NCBI RefSeq assembly: GCF_036227265.1
Contig: NZ_CP109446.1
Span: 5,710,001-5,774,000, forward strand
Origin: Streptomyces sp. NBC_01476
GTDB taxonomy: Bacteria; Actinomycetota; Actinomycetes; Streptomycetales; Streptomycetaceae
Reading direction: 5' to 3'
DNA length: 64,000 nt
Positions 24,555-32,623 of this stretch are shown piece after piece; position 1 is the first letter of the stretch; every line of letters begins with the position of its first letter. Below the pieces are notes generated by a model, which was not told the DNA's origin, searched no databases, and saw only the letters and a list, made by a program, of their open reading frames with translations. Position numbers and translations under genes: made by a program.

Positions 24555-26180
24555 TTACGCACGCCCAGCTTGCCCGTGGCAGCGCTTGAACTTCGCCCCA
24601 CTTCCGCAATGGCAGGGTTGATTCCTCGCCGCCGTGGTCCGCAACCTCTTGCTTCTGAAGCGCTTGACGTGCTGGCGGGACCGCAAATCACCCGGAGACA
24701 GAAGTTCTGACTCCAAGGACGCCTCGGCGGGTGCTGAAGACCGCTCCGCCACCTCGGGCGGAGCATTTCCGCTCTCAGAGTCCGCCGCTAGGACTTTTCG
24801 CCACGCAGACCTGTTTCCCCGTTTCCCTGGGACCATTTCAATCTTGCCCACATTGCGAAGGGCGTAGAACACATCCTTCATGCTATTCTCGGATGAGATC
24901 CCAGTGAGGCTTCTCCCTATGGAATTGGTAATCTCGTCGTGCGAATCAAGGAATTCCATGACGATCTCATGCGGTCGAGCCAAAGGCGTGTGGCCGAGGT
25001 TGACCACGAAGTAGTTACCTTCAAGCGCGAATTCCGGAGCCTGCAGTCGAGCTTCGGCCATCTTCGCCACAACCGTACGCAGCCCTTCGCCAATATCCTT
25101 ATTGGGGGGATCTGGGTATTTATTGAGCAAGCGAACGATTGTTGGATTGCGAGAGAAGCGCTCAGAAAGCAGATTATCGAGCGTCATATTCCCCGGCAGG
25201 GTTCCTGGACTGCGAACCTCGACCCGATTATCGAAAACGTACACGAGAATATCATCGGACACGTTGTAGTCACGATGAATAACGGCGTTTACGATAGTCT
25301 CTTTCAGGACCTCGGGCGGGTACTGGACAGGAGCCATCTCACCACTCGGCATCAACACTGACACCGATTCGATAAGAGCTGTAACTTCAGCAATGGTCTG
25401 GTTGATTACCGCGCGGGCAGGACCTTCGATCGTAAGCGGCGTACCGCCCAAGTGCTCGCGCCGCGGCTCCTTCTCTTTCGTGTTGTAACGTGCGACCTTT
25501 ACCGCACAACGCTTTGGAACTACGGCCGGCGGAGCCTCCGCGTATAGGATTCCGGCTGACACTCGAACCGCTCCACTTGAGCGATCGATCAGCCTTTGCT
25601 TGCGCACGAAATCGTCGGGCGACGTTGCCGGGCTGAAGGATCGAAGGAAGAATGCAAGCTCTTCTTCTTCGACCAAGTCCTCCTTATAGTAGTCAGCAAG
25701 GAGTTGGTCCTCGTAGCTACGCGCCCCCTTCGCCAGCGTAAGGTCCGTCACGGCCTGCCCACTGATAGCCATGGTGGCTGCGCCTCGGCGCACGTACACT
25801 TTCTGATCGGCCGTGTAGTGCACGCTTTCGCTTTTTCGGATAGTCACCAAGCAGGCTATACCCTGATTCTCGCGCCCTTGGACGCTGAGATATTCAATAG
25901 AATAAGGAGCGGGAGGATTCAAGTCTCGAGCTAAGGCCTCCAGGACCAGGTTCGCGTCCTCGATTGCCTGATATCCTTGCCACCGATCCAGCCCCGCAAC
26001 CTGCGAGCCTCGATCCTCGATCCCGACTATGAACTCACCGCCATCGGAGTTTGCCAGCCCCGCCGCGATCTTCTGTACTACGGCACCCTTACTCCGCACG
26101 CTCTTGTGGTCCCAAAAATGAGACTCTTCACGTTCAACGAGGGCTAGCGCGTCTGCCGCCGGGATGGTCCGTCTCTCCAT
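24555..26180 (-). CDS. Schlafen AlbA_2 / HATPase-like protein with SEC-C tail
   Basis: 541 residues from ATG at 26180 (a 561-residue start at 26240 is less likely). Order of domains: AlbA_2/Schlafen-type domain (about 1-140: EESHFWDHKSVRSKGAVVQK, ANSDGGEFIVGIED); a GHKL-like ATPase segment (about 290-400: VLKETIVNAVIHRDYNVSDD, VEVRSPGTLPGN); a winged-helix region (HDEITNSIGRSLTGISSENS); and a C-terminal SEC-C zinc motif QPCHCGSGAKFKRCHG. The first two are typical of the divergent-AAA/Schlafen group, which includes regulators, RNases and anti-phage proteins. The SEC-C end suggests RNA/ribosome or protein binding. Defence cargo is a fair inference, not shown. Confidence 0.8.
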   Translation of the reverse strand: MERRTIPAADALALVEREESHFWDHKSVRSKGAVVQKIAAGLANSDGGEFIVGIEDRGSQVAGLDRWQGYQAIEDANLVLEALARDLNPPAPYSIEYLSVQGRENQGIACLVTIRKSESVHYTADQKVYVRRGAATMAISGQAVTDLTLAKGARSYEDQLLADYYKEDLVEEEELAFFLRSFSPATSPDDFVRKQRLIDRSSGAVRVSAGILYAEAPPAVVPKRCAVKVARYNTKEKEPRREHLGGTPLTIEGPARAVINQTIAEVTALIESVSVLMPSGEMAPVQYPPEVLKETIVNAVIHRDYNVSDDILVYVFDNRVEVRSPGTLPGNMTLDNLLSERFSRNPTIVRLLNKYPDPPNKDIGEGLRTVVAKMAEARLQAPEFALEGNYFVVNLGHTPLARPHEIVMEFLDSHDEITNSIGRSLTGISSENSMKDVFYALRNVGKIEMVPGKRGNRSAWRKVLAADSESGNAPPEVAERSSAPAEASLESELLSPGDLRSRQHVKRFRSKRLRTTAARNQPCHCGSGAKFKRCHGQAGRA

Positions 26181-26379
26181 GCGCAGATCATAGGCGCCCA
26201 ACGCGACACTTGGGCCTGAAAGGGCGGAATACGCCGCCACCTACATGGGCTGCAGCGCGACCCGGACACCTCAGCTATGGCTGATAATCGTTGAGCCTTC
26301 GGCTCGCCCCGGCCGATCCGTTCACTCTTGACCCGGCAGCGAGCGGGGCCCTGACTCCCCCAGCGCGGTCATCTACCAC

Positions 26380-26709
26380 CTACTGACCTGGTCCTGAACC
26401 GGACTCAGAGCTTGGGCGGGGCCGCTGCAGACGCAACGAAAGTTCATGCAGAGTCTCCTCGGGCCTCGCTCCTGTCTTGGCTTGAAGTGCCAGCAAGAGC
26501 AGGCCCGCGAGGTTCGTCACGCCAATGAGCATTTCGGTCAAACCTGTCTCAACACTGCTCAAAGCTCCTGGCCCTTCAGGGACTGTCAAGAGGTGCTCTC
26601 TGATTCGCTCTTGCAAGAACGCCGTCCCTTGGCCACCCTCAGCCCAAGCTGTCATCATCTCGATGGCCTGCAGCGTGTGCCTTCTCGGAGTTGCCGCGTC
26701 CTCAGTCAT
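26380..26709 (-). CDS. small helical protein of unknown function
   Basis: 109 residues starting MTEDAATPRRHTLQAIEMMT, with one hydrophobic stretch (LIGVTNLAGLLLLALQAK, about residues 61-78) that could be a membrane helix or a buried helix, then a Ser/Pro-rich tail. Found in this position next to GntR-tra modules of some elements as I recall, but the function is unknown. Confidence 0.5.
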   Translation of the reverse strand: MTEDAATPRRHTLQAIEMMTAWAEGGQGTAFLQERIREHLLTVPEGPGALSSVETGLTEMLIGVTNLAGLLLLALQAKTGARPEETLHELSLRLQRPRPSSESGSGPGQ

Positions 26710-27202
26710 GGCTCAGATTCTGCCCTATGTGCAGGGCACCTCCCCGGTCATGCCGCAGGTGGCCCATCAACTCCCCCATCCCGTCTGCCGTCGGCCCGCA
26801 CTCCTGTGGAGCGGGCGTGGTTCAGGGCGTCAAGGTGGAGCGCGCCACTGTACGAACGACCTTGACGCCCTGGGCCGCGACTGCTCGGCTTGTCCCGGGT
26901 CGATGGCAGTCGGGATGGGAGCACCCGGCACCCACCCACGACGAACCTGCGGGCGCCGGCCGGGCCTGGTCCATCTCGGAGCCGGAGCGCCCCCGCCGGA
27001 GGCATCGTCTTGACCTCGACTGTACGGTCTCGCCTCATGCCGCCGGCCTCCCCCTCGTGGGCGCGCGCGGCGCGGGCCGTGCCGAGCGGGGCGGAGACAG
27101 GAGCGACGGCGCGGCCGGGCGCCGGACGCGCGGCCGGCGGAGCGGTAGCGGAGCCGGGTGTCTTGAAGACGTAGAGAAAGTTTGAGCCAAGAGGCCCGTG
27201 TG
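26710..27202. other. 493-bp stretch without a convincing gene
   Basis: Holds a long inverted repeat at 26823-26872 and very GC-rich sequence with overlapping open frames on both strands, none with protein-like content. It separates the small gene at 26380 from the 3' end of the GntR gene. Confidence 0.45.
26823..26872. terminator. 14-bp stem inverted repeat
   Basis: CAGGGCGTCAAGGT (26823-26836) pairs perfectly with ACCTTGACGCCCTG (26859-26872) across 22 bases. There is no T-run. It could stop transcription arriving from the GntR gene (minus strand) or be a protein site. Confidence 0.45.
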
Positions 27203-27940
27203 TCAGAGGGGGTAGGCGAGTTCGAGGTCGTCTCCGGGGAGTTGGAACTCTTCGAGGGCGAGGGGCTTGTCGTGCTCGTTGAGGGTGACACGGAGGATGG
27301 TCAGGATGGGTACGCCGTCGGGGAGGCGGAGCGCCTGGGCGTGGTCGGGGAGGGGCATGCGGGGGCGTAGGTACTCCGTGAAGTGGAGTTCGTGGCCTAG
27401 GTCGGCCAGGGCCGTGTAGAGCTGCGGGGCTGGCGGGGGTGCTTCTTCTTCGTACTTGGTGCCGGTGAGGATGGAGAACGGCACGTAGGTGCGGTGGAGT
27501 TGGCGGAGGCCCGGTTCGGCGGTCTGCAAGGCGTCGTAGGTGTAGAGCGGTTCGCCGGGCGGGACGCGGAGAAGGTCGGCGAGGGAGAGCGGGGCGTCGG
27601 TGCGGACGGCGATCGGTTCCTCTGCCTCGGTCCACTTGATGCCGTCGGCCTCGACGTAGTTGCCGTCTTTGCTACGCCGGACTCCGCGGGGGCGCGTCAC
27701 GCTTGGGCGGCTATGGGGCGAGCGGGCGAACGTGCCCCGGCCCATGATGGCCTCGACCAGGCCGGACGCTCGCAGCTCCGTCAACCCCTGACGAACCGTG
27801 GGGCGCGTTACGCCGAACTGCTTGGCCAGCGCTTCCTCTGAGGGGAGCGGCTGGCCGGCCGGGAACGTGCCGTCCAGGATGCCGCGCCTCAGGTAGTCGG
27901 CGATCTGCCGGTACTTGGGCTGCGTGTTCTCGGCTGGCAT
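27203..27940 (-). CDS. GntR-family regulator, KorSA-like
   Basis: 245 residues. The winged helix-turn-helix (residues about 8-75: YRQIADYLRRGILDGTFPAG, LPSEEALAKQFGVTRPTVRQ, GLTELRASGLVEAIMGRGTF) is followed by a UTRA effector domain (about 95-240). In pSAM2, KorSA represses the activator of replication and so keeps the element integrated; the same role is likely here. The start at 27940 lies inside the first bases of the divergent transfer gene, leaving no intergenic promoter, and no good Shine-Dalgarno is seen upstream, so the 5' ends of both genes may have been joined by a deletion. Confidence 0.85.
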   Translation of the reverse strand: MPAENTQPKYRQIADYLRRGILDGTFPAGQPLPSEEALAKQFGVTRPTVRQGLTELRASGLVEAIMGRGTFARSPHSRPSVTRPRGVRRSKDGNYVEADGIKWTEAEEPIAVRTDAPLSLADLLRVPPGEPLYTYDALQTAEPGLRQLHRTYVPFSILTGTKYEEEAPPPAPQLYTALADLGHELHFTEYLRPRMPLPDHAQALRLPDGVPILTILRVTLNEHDKPLALEEFQLPGDDLELAYPL

Positions 27941-29003
27941 CGTCGTACGGCTGCTGCCCGGCCAAGTGCCGCAGGACTTCGCGAAGGCCGCGCCTGCGAT
28001 GGCCGAGACGTGGCAAGTGCACGCGGTACGGGTGACGCCCTGGCGGCCGGGTTACGTACGGGTCGCTGCCTCGGCCGCGGACCCGCTGGCCGCGCCCCGT
28101 ATACCGGCGCAGCGGGGGAGCGGCCGTCTGCTGAACGTCGCCGTGGGCGTGCTGGAGACGGGCGCCCCGTGGGTGGTGGACCTCCGGCAGATACCGCACT
28201 GGCTCATCGTGGGCGCCACGCGATCCGGTAAGTCCACGCTGATCAATGCTCTCGTCGCGGGTCTCGCGCCGCAACCGGTCGCCCTGGTCGGGATCGACTG
28301 CAAGGGCGGTATGGAACTCTCCCTCTACGAGCCCCGGCTCTCCGCCCTTGCCACCAATCGCACGCAAGCAGTTCGCCTGCTGGCGGCGCTCGTTGACCTC
28401 ACGACCGACCGGATGGCGGTCTGCCGTACGGCCCGAGTCCGGAACGTCTGGGGCCTGCCGGACGACGAACGGCCCGTCCCCGTCGTCGTGATCGTCGACG
28501 AGTTGGCGGAACTGTTCCTCATCGCCAACCGAGGCGAGAAGGACGAAGCACACGCGGCCGGCACCGCCCTCATCCGGCTGGCCCAACTCGGCTCCGCTCT
28601 CGGGGTGTTCCTGGTCGTCGCGGGCCAACGCGTCGGCTCGGACCTCGGCCCGGGAGTCACCGCGCTGCGGGCCCAACTCGGGGGCCGGGTCTGCCATCGC
28701 GTCGCCGACCCCGGAACGGCGGAGATGGCCCTCGGGGATCTCAACCCCGACGCCCTCAAAGCCGCACAGGCGATACGACCCGACCAGGCGGGCACTGCCG
28801 TTCTCGCATCCGGTGACGGCTGGGAACGCGCCCGCTCGCACCTGGTCTCGGAGACCGACGCCGAATTGACCGCCTCGGAATATGCCCACTTGACCCCGGA
28901 CCTTCCCCAACTACGCGATGCCGCGGGCGCGTTCGCGACGGGCAAGTACGCCGCAGCCGCGACAGTCGTCATCGAACGACTCGATCGCGACGACAACGCT
29001 TGA
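27915..29003 (+). CDS. FtsK/SpoIIIE-type DNA transfer ATPase (TraSA-like)
   Basis: 362 residues if read from TTG 27915. The P-loop is WLIVGATRSGKSTLINALVA and Walker B is VVVIVDELAELF; the sensor region VVAGQRVGSD and RAQLGGRVCHRVAD also match FtsK-like translocases. In AICEs this single protein moves double-stranded DNA between mycelia. All possible starts lie within or next to the GntR gene, and the N-terminal membrane region of the longer AICE homologues is absent, though pSAM2 TraSA is also short. Downstream genes follow closely (spd-like at 29015), consistent with a transfer operon. Confidence 0.82.
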   Translation: MGCVFSAGIVVRLLPGQVPQDFAKAAPAMAETWQVHAVRVTPWRPGYVRVAASAADPLAAPRIPAQRGSGRLLNVAVGVLETGAPWVVDLRQIPHWLIVGATRSGKSTLINALVAGLAPQPVALVGIDCKGGMELSLYEPRLSALATNRTQAVRLLAALVDLTTDRMAVCRTARVRNVWGLPDDERPVPVVVIVDELAELFLIANRGEKDEAHAAGTALIRLAQLGSALGVFLVVAGQRVGSDLGPGVTALRAQLGGRVCHRVADPGTAEMALGDLNPDALKAAQAIRPDQAGTAVLASGDGWERARSHLVSETDAELTASEYAHLTPDLPQLRDAAGAFATGKYAAAATVVIERLDRDDNA

Positions 29004-29014
29004 GGGGGGGAGCC

Positions 29015-29209
29015 GTGCTGGTGTCCGTCTCGGCCGTCGTACTGCTCGGCCTCCTGATCTGGTTCCTCGTGCACATCCGCTACTTGCGGTTGCCGGACGT
29101 CGTGCTCAGCGGAACCTTCGGGTTCCTGCTCGCGGCCACCGGAGCAGCACCGCTCGTCCGCGCCGTGCTCACCGGCCTGAGTGCCTTTCTCGGCCAACTG
29201 AGCTTCTGA
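29015..29209 (+). CDS. small Spd-like membrane protein
   Basis: 64 residues from GTG 29015, chosen for the GGGGGGGAG just upstream and its 11-base distance from the transfer gene stop. Two hydrophobic helices: VLVSVSAVVLLGLLIWFLVH and VLSGTFGFLLAATGAAPLVR. Small membrane proteins after the tra gene in Streptomyces plasmids and AICEs are spread (Spd) proteins that help intramycelial DNA movement; the assignment rests on position and topology. Confidence 0.6.
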   Translation: MLVSVSAVVLLGLLIWFLVHIRYLRLPDVVLSGTFGFLLAATGAAPLVRAVLTGLSAFLGQLSF

Positions 29210-29244
29210 CCAACCTCTCTCCCCGCACCACGAAGGGGACAGCC

Positions 29245-29346
29245 ATGCCCGGATCCGCCCTCGCGCATGTACGCGCAAAGGGCTCCGGCGGGGCGCGAAG
29301 TCGCCAAACCCGACCCCGCCGGGAGCCCACTCCATCCGCCACATGA
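29245..29346 (+). CDS. 33-residue basic peptide ORF
   Basis: ATG 29245 with GAAGGGG upstream; PGSALAHVRAKGSGGARSRQ and on, strongly basic. Its TGA overlaps the ATG at 29343 (ATGA), a coupling typical of real genes. It could be a leader peptide that couples translation of the next gene. Confidence 0.38.
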   Translation: MPGSALAHVRAKGSGGARSRQTRPRREPTPSAT

Positions 29347-29618
29347 GCAGTGAAAGGAGCACTTCCACTGTGTCCACCCCTAACCGACCGCGCAAATCGC
29401 GCCTGCCTGATTGCGAGTTACGCGAAGCGGAACGTCCCACCTGCGCCGGCCGGGAACAAGTCGTCCTCGTCGGCCTGGACGGCTTCGAGCGCCGGCTGTG
29501 CCCGGCACACGCCGCTGCGGTCTGGCTGACCGATCCCACCCTGAGGTTCAGCGCCAAGTGCCGCGTCGAGGCCATCTCGGCTGTCATGTGGCAGGCGTTC
29601 GGCGGTGGTCGGCGATGA
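29343..29618 (+). CDS. small protein upstream of repSA
   Basis: 91 residues from ATG 29343 (coupled by ATGA to the ORF before). GTG 29370 is an alternative with GAAAGGAGC 9 bases upstream and would give 82 residues. Contains CELREAERPTCAGREQVVLV, FERRLCPAHAAAVWLTDP and AISAVMWQAFGGG; Cys residues could bind a metal. Its stop overlaps the ATG of repSA (ATGA), so it belongs to the replication operon. Function unknown. Confidence 0.6.
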   Translation: MSSERSTSTVSTPNRPRKSRLPDCELREAERPTCAGREQVVLVGLDGFERRLCPAHAAAVWLTDPTLRFSAKCRVEAISAVMWQAFGGGRR

Positions 29619-30970
29619 ATCCGACTTCGAAGAACGTGGCCGCGCTACTCGCCAAGGCGACGGAGCCGGACTTCGCCGCTTGGCGCCGCAACATCCTCGG
29701 CCTGAACGGCTGCACCAACCCCGTTCACCTGGTCGGGGCCTCTGCCCTGGTCGACTCGGTGAGCGGTGAAGTCCTCTGGGCCCACGGCTCGTTGGGCTAC
29801 GGCGGCCGACTGCTGGTCGCCTGCGGGAACCGTCGGGCGAGCGTCTGCCCGACGTGCGCGCGAACGTACCGGGCCGACACGTATCAACTCATCCGGGCGG
29901 GACTCGTCGGCGGCAAGTCGACCCCGACGGGCGTCATCGGCCACCCTCGGGTCTTCGCCACGCTGACCGCTCCGGGGTTCGGACCGGTGCACGGTCGGCG
30001 GGAGCGGGACGGTCGGGTACGGGTCTGTCAGCCGCGCCGTGTAGGGGAGCGGTGCCCGCACGGGGTGCCGGTCGGCTGCGGTGAACGGCACCCTGCGGAC
30101 GACCGTCGGCTCGGGGAACCGCTGTGCCCGCGGTGCTACGACTACGCGGGGGCCGTGCTCTGGCAGGCGTACGCGGGTCGTCTCTGGCACCGTTTCGCGC
30201 TGGAGCTGCGGCGGGAGTTGGCCCGGAGGATCGGGCTGTCCCGTACGGAGTTGGCGGGCTCGGTTCGGCTGTCGTACGCCAAGGTCGCCGAGTACCAGCG
30301 GCGCGGACTGGTCCACTTCCATGCGGTGATCCGACTGGACGGTCCGGAGGGTCCGGAGTCGGCTCCGCCCCGGTGGGCGACGACCGAACTTCTCACCGAC
30401 ACCGTGCGGGAGTCGGTTGGCCTGGTCCGGTTGGCTGCTCCGGGCGCGTCGGTCGTCGGCCGGCGGGTGCTGCGGTTCGGTACGCAGGTGGACGTACGGC
30501 CGGTCGCGGAGTTCGGCACCGGGGATCTGACTTCGGCCGCGGTGGCCGGCTACATCGCCAAGTACGCCACGAAAGGTGCGGAAGCGGCCGGGGCGGTCGA
30601 CGGACGTATCCGGCATGCCCGGGAGCTGGTGGTCCTGCCGGTTCGGCGGCACACGTTGCGGATGATCGGCACGTGCTGGTGGCTCGGCGGGCTGCCGGAG
30701 TTCGAACCGCTGGGGCTTCGCCGCTGGGCGCACATGCTCGGCTACGGCGGGCACTTCTCGACCAAGTCGCGCCGCTATTCCACCACGCTCACGGAGTTGC
30801 GGGAGGCGCGTGCCGAGCACCGGGCGGAGGAACAGCGGGCGGCTCTCGGCCTGGGGGAGCGGCTGGTCGTCACGGCCGGGCAATGGCGGTACGCCGGGCG
30901 GGGTTACTCCCCGGCGGCGGCGCTCGTCGCGGCTTCGGTGCGGGAGAGCGGTGAGCGGCATGGCGCGTGA
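29615..30970 (+). CDS. repSA: RepSA-type replication initiator
   Basis: 451 residues from ATG 29615, close to the 459 of pSAM2 RepSA. Zinc-like cysteines lie near residues 70-85 (ACGNRRASVCPTCARTY) and at CPRCYDY. The HUH motif is HFHAVIRLDG (about 235) and the later KYATKG segment is AGYIAKYATKGAEAAG (about 310). The enzyme nicks a double-strand origin for rolling-circle replication of the excised element. Overlaps: start with the stop of 29343-29618, end with xis. The origin was not located. Confidence 0.88.
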   Translation: MNPTSKNVAALLAKATEPDFAAWRRNILGLNGCTNPVHLVGASALVDSVSGEVLWAHGSLGYGGRLLVACGNRRASVCPTCARTYRADTYQLIRAGLVGGKSTPTGVIGHPRVFATLTAPGFGPVHGRRERDGRVRVCQPRRVGERCPHGVPVGCGERHPADDRRLGEPLCPRCYDYAGAVLWQAYAGRLWHRFALELRRELARRIGLSRTELAGSVRLSYAKVAEYQRRGLVHFHAVIRLDGPEGPESAPPRWATTELLTDTVRESVGLVRLAAPGASVVGRRVLRFGTQVDVRPVAEFGTGDLTSAAVAGYIAKYATKGAEAAGAVDGRIRHARELVVLPVRRHTLRMIGTCWWLGGLPEFEPLGLRRWAHMLGYGGHFSTKSRRYSTTLTELREARAEHRAEEQRAALGLGERLVVTAGQWRYAGRGYSPAAALVAASVRESGERHGA

Positions 30971-31160
30971 ACGCGTGACCGGACTGCTCACCGTGCGGGA
31001 AGTCCTGGACGAGCTGGGCGGCATCTCCCGGCGGACCTTCTACCGATGGCGGGAGCTGGGCCTCGCTCCGGACTGCATCCGCCTGCCGAACGGGGAGCTG
31101 CGGGTCCGGCGGGCCGCGCTGAACGCCTGGCTGGACAAGCGGGCGGAGGGAGCGGCGTGA
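30960..31160 (+). CDS. xis: excisionase (recombination directionality factor)
   Basis: 66 residues from ATG 30960, overlapping the repSA stop by 11 bases. A MerR-like/AlpA helix-turn-helix is clear: LLTVREVLDELGGISRRTFY, RWRELGLAPDCIRL, then RVRRAALNAWLDKR. In pSAM2, Xis is needed with Int for excision and is co-transcribed with repSA. Its stop overlaps the GTG of int. Confidence 0.88.
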   Translation: MARERVTGLLTVREVLDELGGISRRTFYRWRELGLAPDCIRLPNGELRVRRAALNAWLDKRAEGAA

Positions 31161-32533
31161 AGTCGTACAAAGTCTCCGTCTGGAAGATCAGCGTCAACAG
31201 GACCACGAAGAAGCCGACGTACCTGGTCCGGTGGGTGGTGGACGGCGCGACGTTCGGCGAGTCGCACAAGACCAACGCGCTTGCTGACCGTTTCCGGGCC
31301 AAGCTTCTTCGGGCGGTCGAAAAGGGCCAGCCCTTCGACACGGTGTCCGGACTGCCCGACTCGCTGCGCGGCGGCAAAGCCGCGCTGACGTTCCTTGACC
31401 TGGCGGTGCAGTACCTCGATCACCGCTGGGCGGAGACGTCGGCCAAGCACCGCGACAGCATGACCGACGCCCTGGCCGGAGTCGTGCCGGTTCTCGCCAA
31501 GTCGGGGCGTGGCCGGCCCTCTCCGGAGCTGTTGCGGCGGGCACTGCGCTCGTATGTTCTGCCTCTGCCGCGGCGAGTGCGGGAGCGGCCGGAGGAGATC
31601 GTGGCGGCGGTGAAGTGGATCGAGAAGGCATCGCTGCCGGTCGCGGAACTCCTGGATGTTGCGCGGGTGCATGAGCTGATCGACGCGCTTGGGCGGAAGC
31701 TGGACGGCAAGGCAGCGGCCACACAGACGTACCGGCGTCGCCGTGCGGTGGTCTACAACGCGCTCGCGTACGCGGTGGAGTTGGAGGCTCTGCCGTCCAA
31801 TCCGCTGGACAGGGTGCGTCGTAAGCGGGGCAAGCGGGCGGTTCAGGAGGTTGACCGGCGCGTTGTGGTCAACCCTGCGCAGGCGCGGGAGCTGTTGGTC
31901 GCGCTCACCTATGTCGGACGGTACGACCGGGCGAGCGGTCGGCGGCTGCGGGCGTTCTTCGGCTGCCTGTACTACGCGGCAGTGCGGCCGGGCGAAGCGC
32001 TGGGACTGCGGCGATCGGACTGCATCCTGCCGGAGAAGGGTTGGGGTCGATTGGAGCTTGCCGAGACTCGACCGACGGCGGGCAAGGCGTGGACCGACTG
32101 CGGCGAGCTTCATGATCGGCGGGGCCTCAAGCAGCGGGCGGAGGGAGAGGTACGCATCGTGCCGATTCCACCTCCGCTGGTGGTCCTGCTCCGCGAGCAT
32201 CTGGAGGAGTTCGGTACCGCCGATGACGGACGGCTCTTCCAGAGCGAATACGGCAACGTGGTGGCGGCCTCGTCGTACTCCCGCGTATGGAAGCAGGCGC
32301 GCGAGCTGGCTCTCCTCCCCGGACAGGTCACCTCGGTCATGGCAGCCCGGCCCTACGACCTGCGACACGCGGGCGTCTCCCAGTGGCTCAACTCCGGCGT
32401 CCCCGCACCGGAGGTTGCCGCCCGCGCCGGCCACTCCGTGGACGTGCTGCTCAAGATCTACGCCAAGTGCATCGACGGCCAGGAAGCCGAGATGAACGAC
32501 CGGATCATGCAAGGGCTCGACGGCACACGTTAG
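31157..32533 (+). CDS. int: tyrosine site-specific integrase
   Basis: 458 residues from GTG 31157. The N-terminal arm-binding domain (SYKVSVWKISVNRTTKKPTY) and SAM-like core-binding region precede the catalytic domain: Arg in YYAAVRPGEALGLRRSD, His-xx-Arg in RPYDLRHAGVSQWLNSGVP, GHSVDVLLKIY with the nucleophilic Tyr in KIYAKCID. It recombines the 44-bp tRNA-Arg site. A 150-bp relic of a close relative is at 779-927. Unlike pSAM2, another gene lies between int and the att site. Confidence 0.92.
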   Translation: MKSYKVSVWKISVNRTTKKPTYLVRWVVDGATFGESHKTNALADRFRAKLLRAVEKGQPFDTVSGLPDSLRGGKAALTFLDLAVQYLDHRWAETSAKHRDSMTDALAGVVPVLAKSGRGRPSPELLRRALRSYVLPLPRRVRERPEEIVAAVKWIEKASLPVAELLDVARVHELIDALGRKLDGKAAATQTYRRRRAVVYNALAYAVELEALPSNPLDRVRRKRGKRAVQEVDRRVVVNPAQARELLVALTYVGRYDRASGRRLRAFFGCLYYAAVRPGEALGLRRSDCILPEKGWGRLELAETRPTAGKAWTDCGELHDRRGLKQRAEGEVRIVPIPPPLVVLLREHLEEFGTADDGRLFQSEYGNVVAASSYSRVWKQARELALLPGQVTSVMAARPYDLRHAGVSQWLNSGVPAPEVAARAGHSVDVLLKIYAKCIDGQEAEMNDRIMQGLDGTR

Positions 32534-32623
32534 AACGTGACGGAACCGCCGCAGATGGAGCAGTAGGACGGTCCAGAATCATGGGCCGTCCTTCTGTATC
32601 TGTGATGTGACGCCGCCTGCTGC

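Noticed and set aside
26748-27635. Long frames over the gap beside the GntR gene
   Set aside because: Arg/Pro/Gly-rich on both strands with no motif; the GntR gene on 27203-27940 explains the right part.
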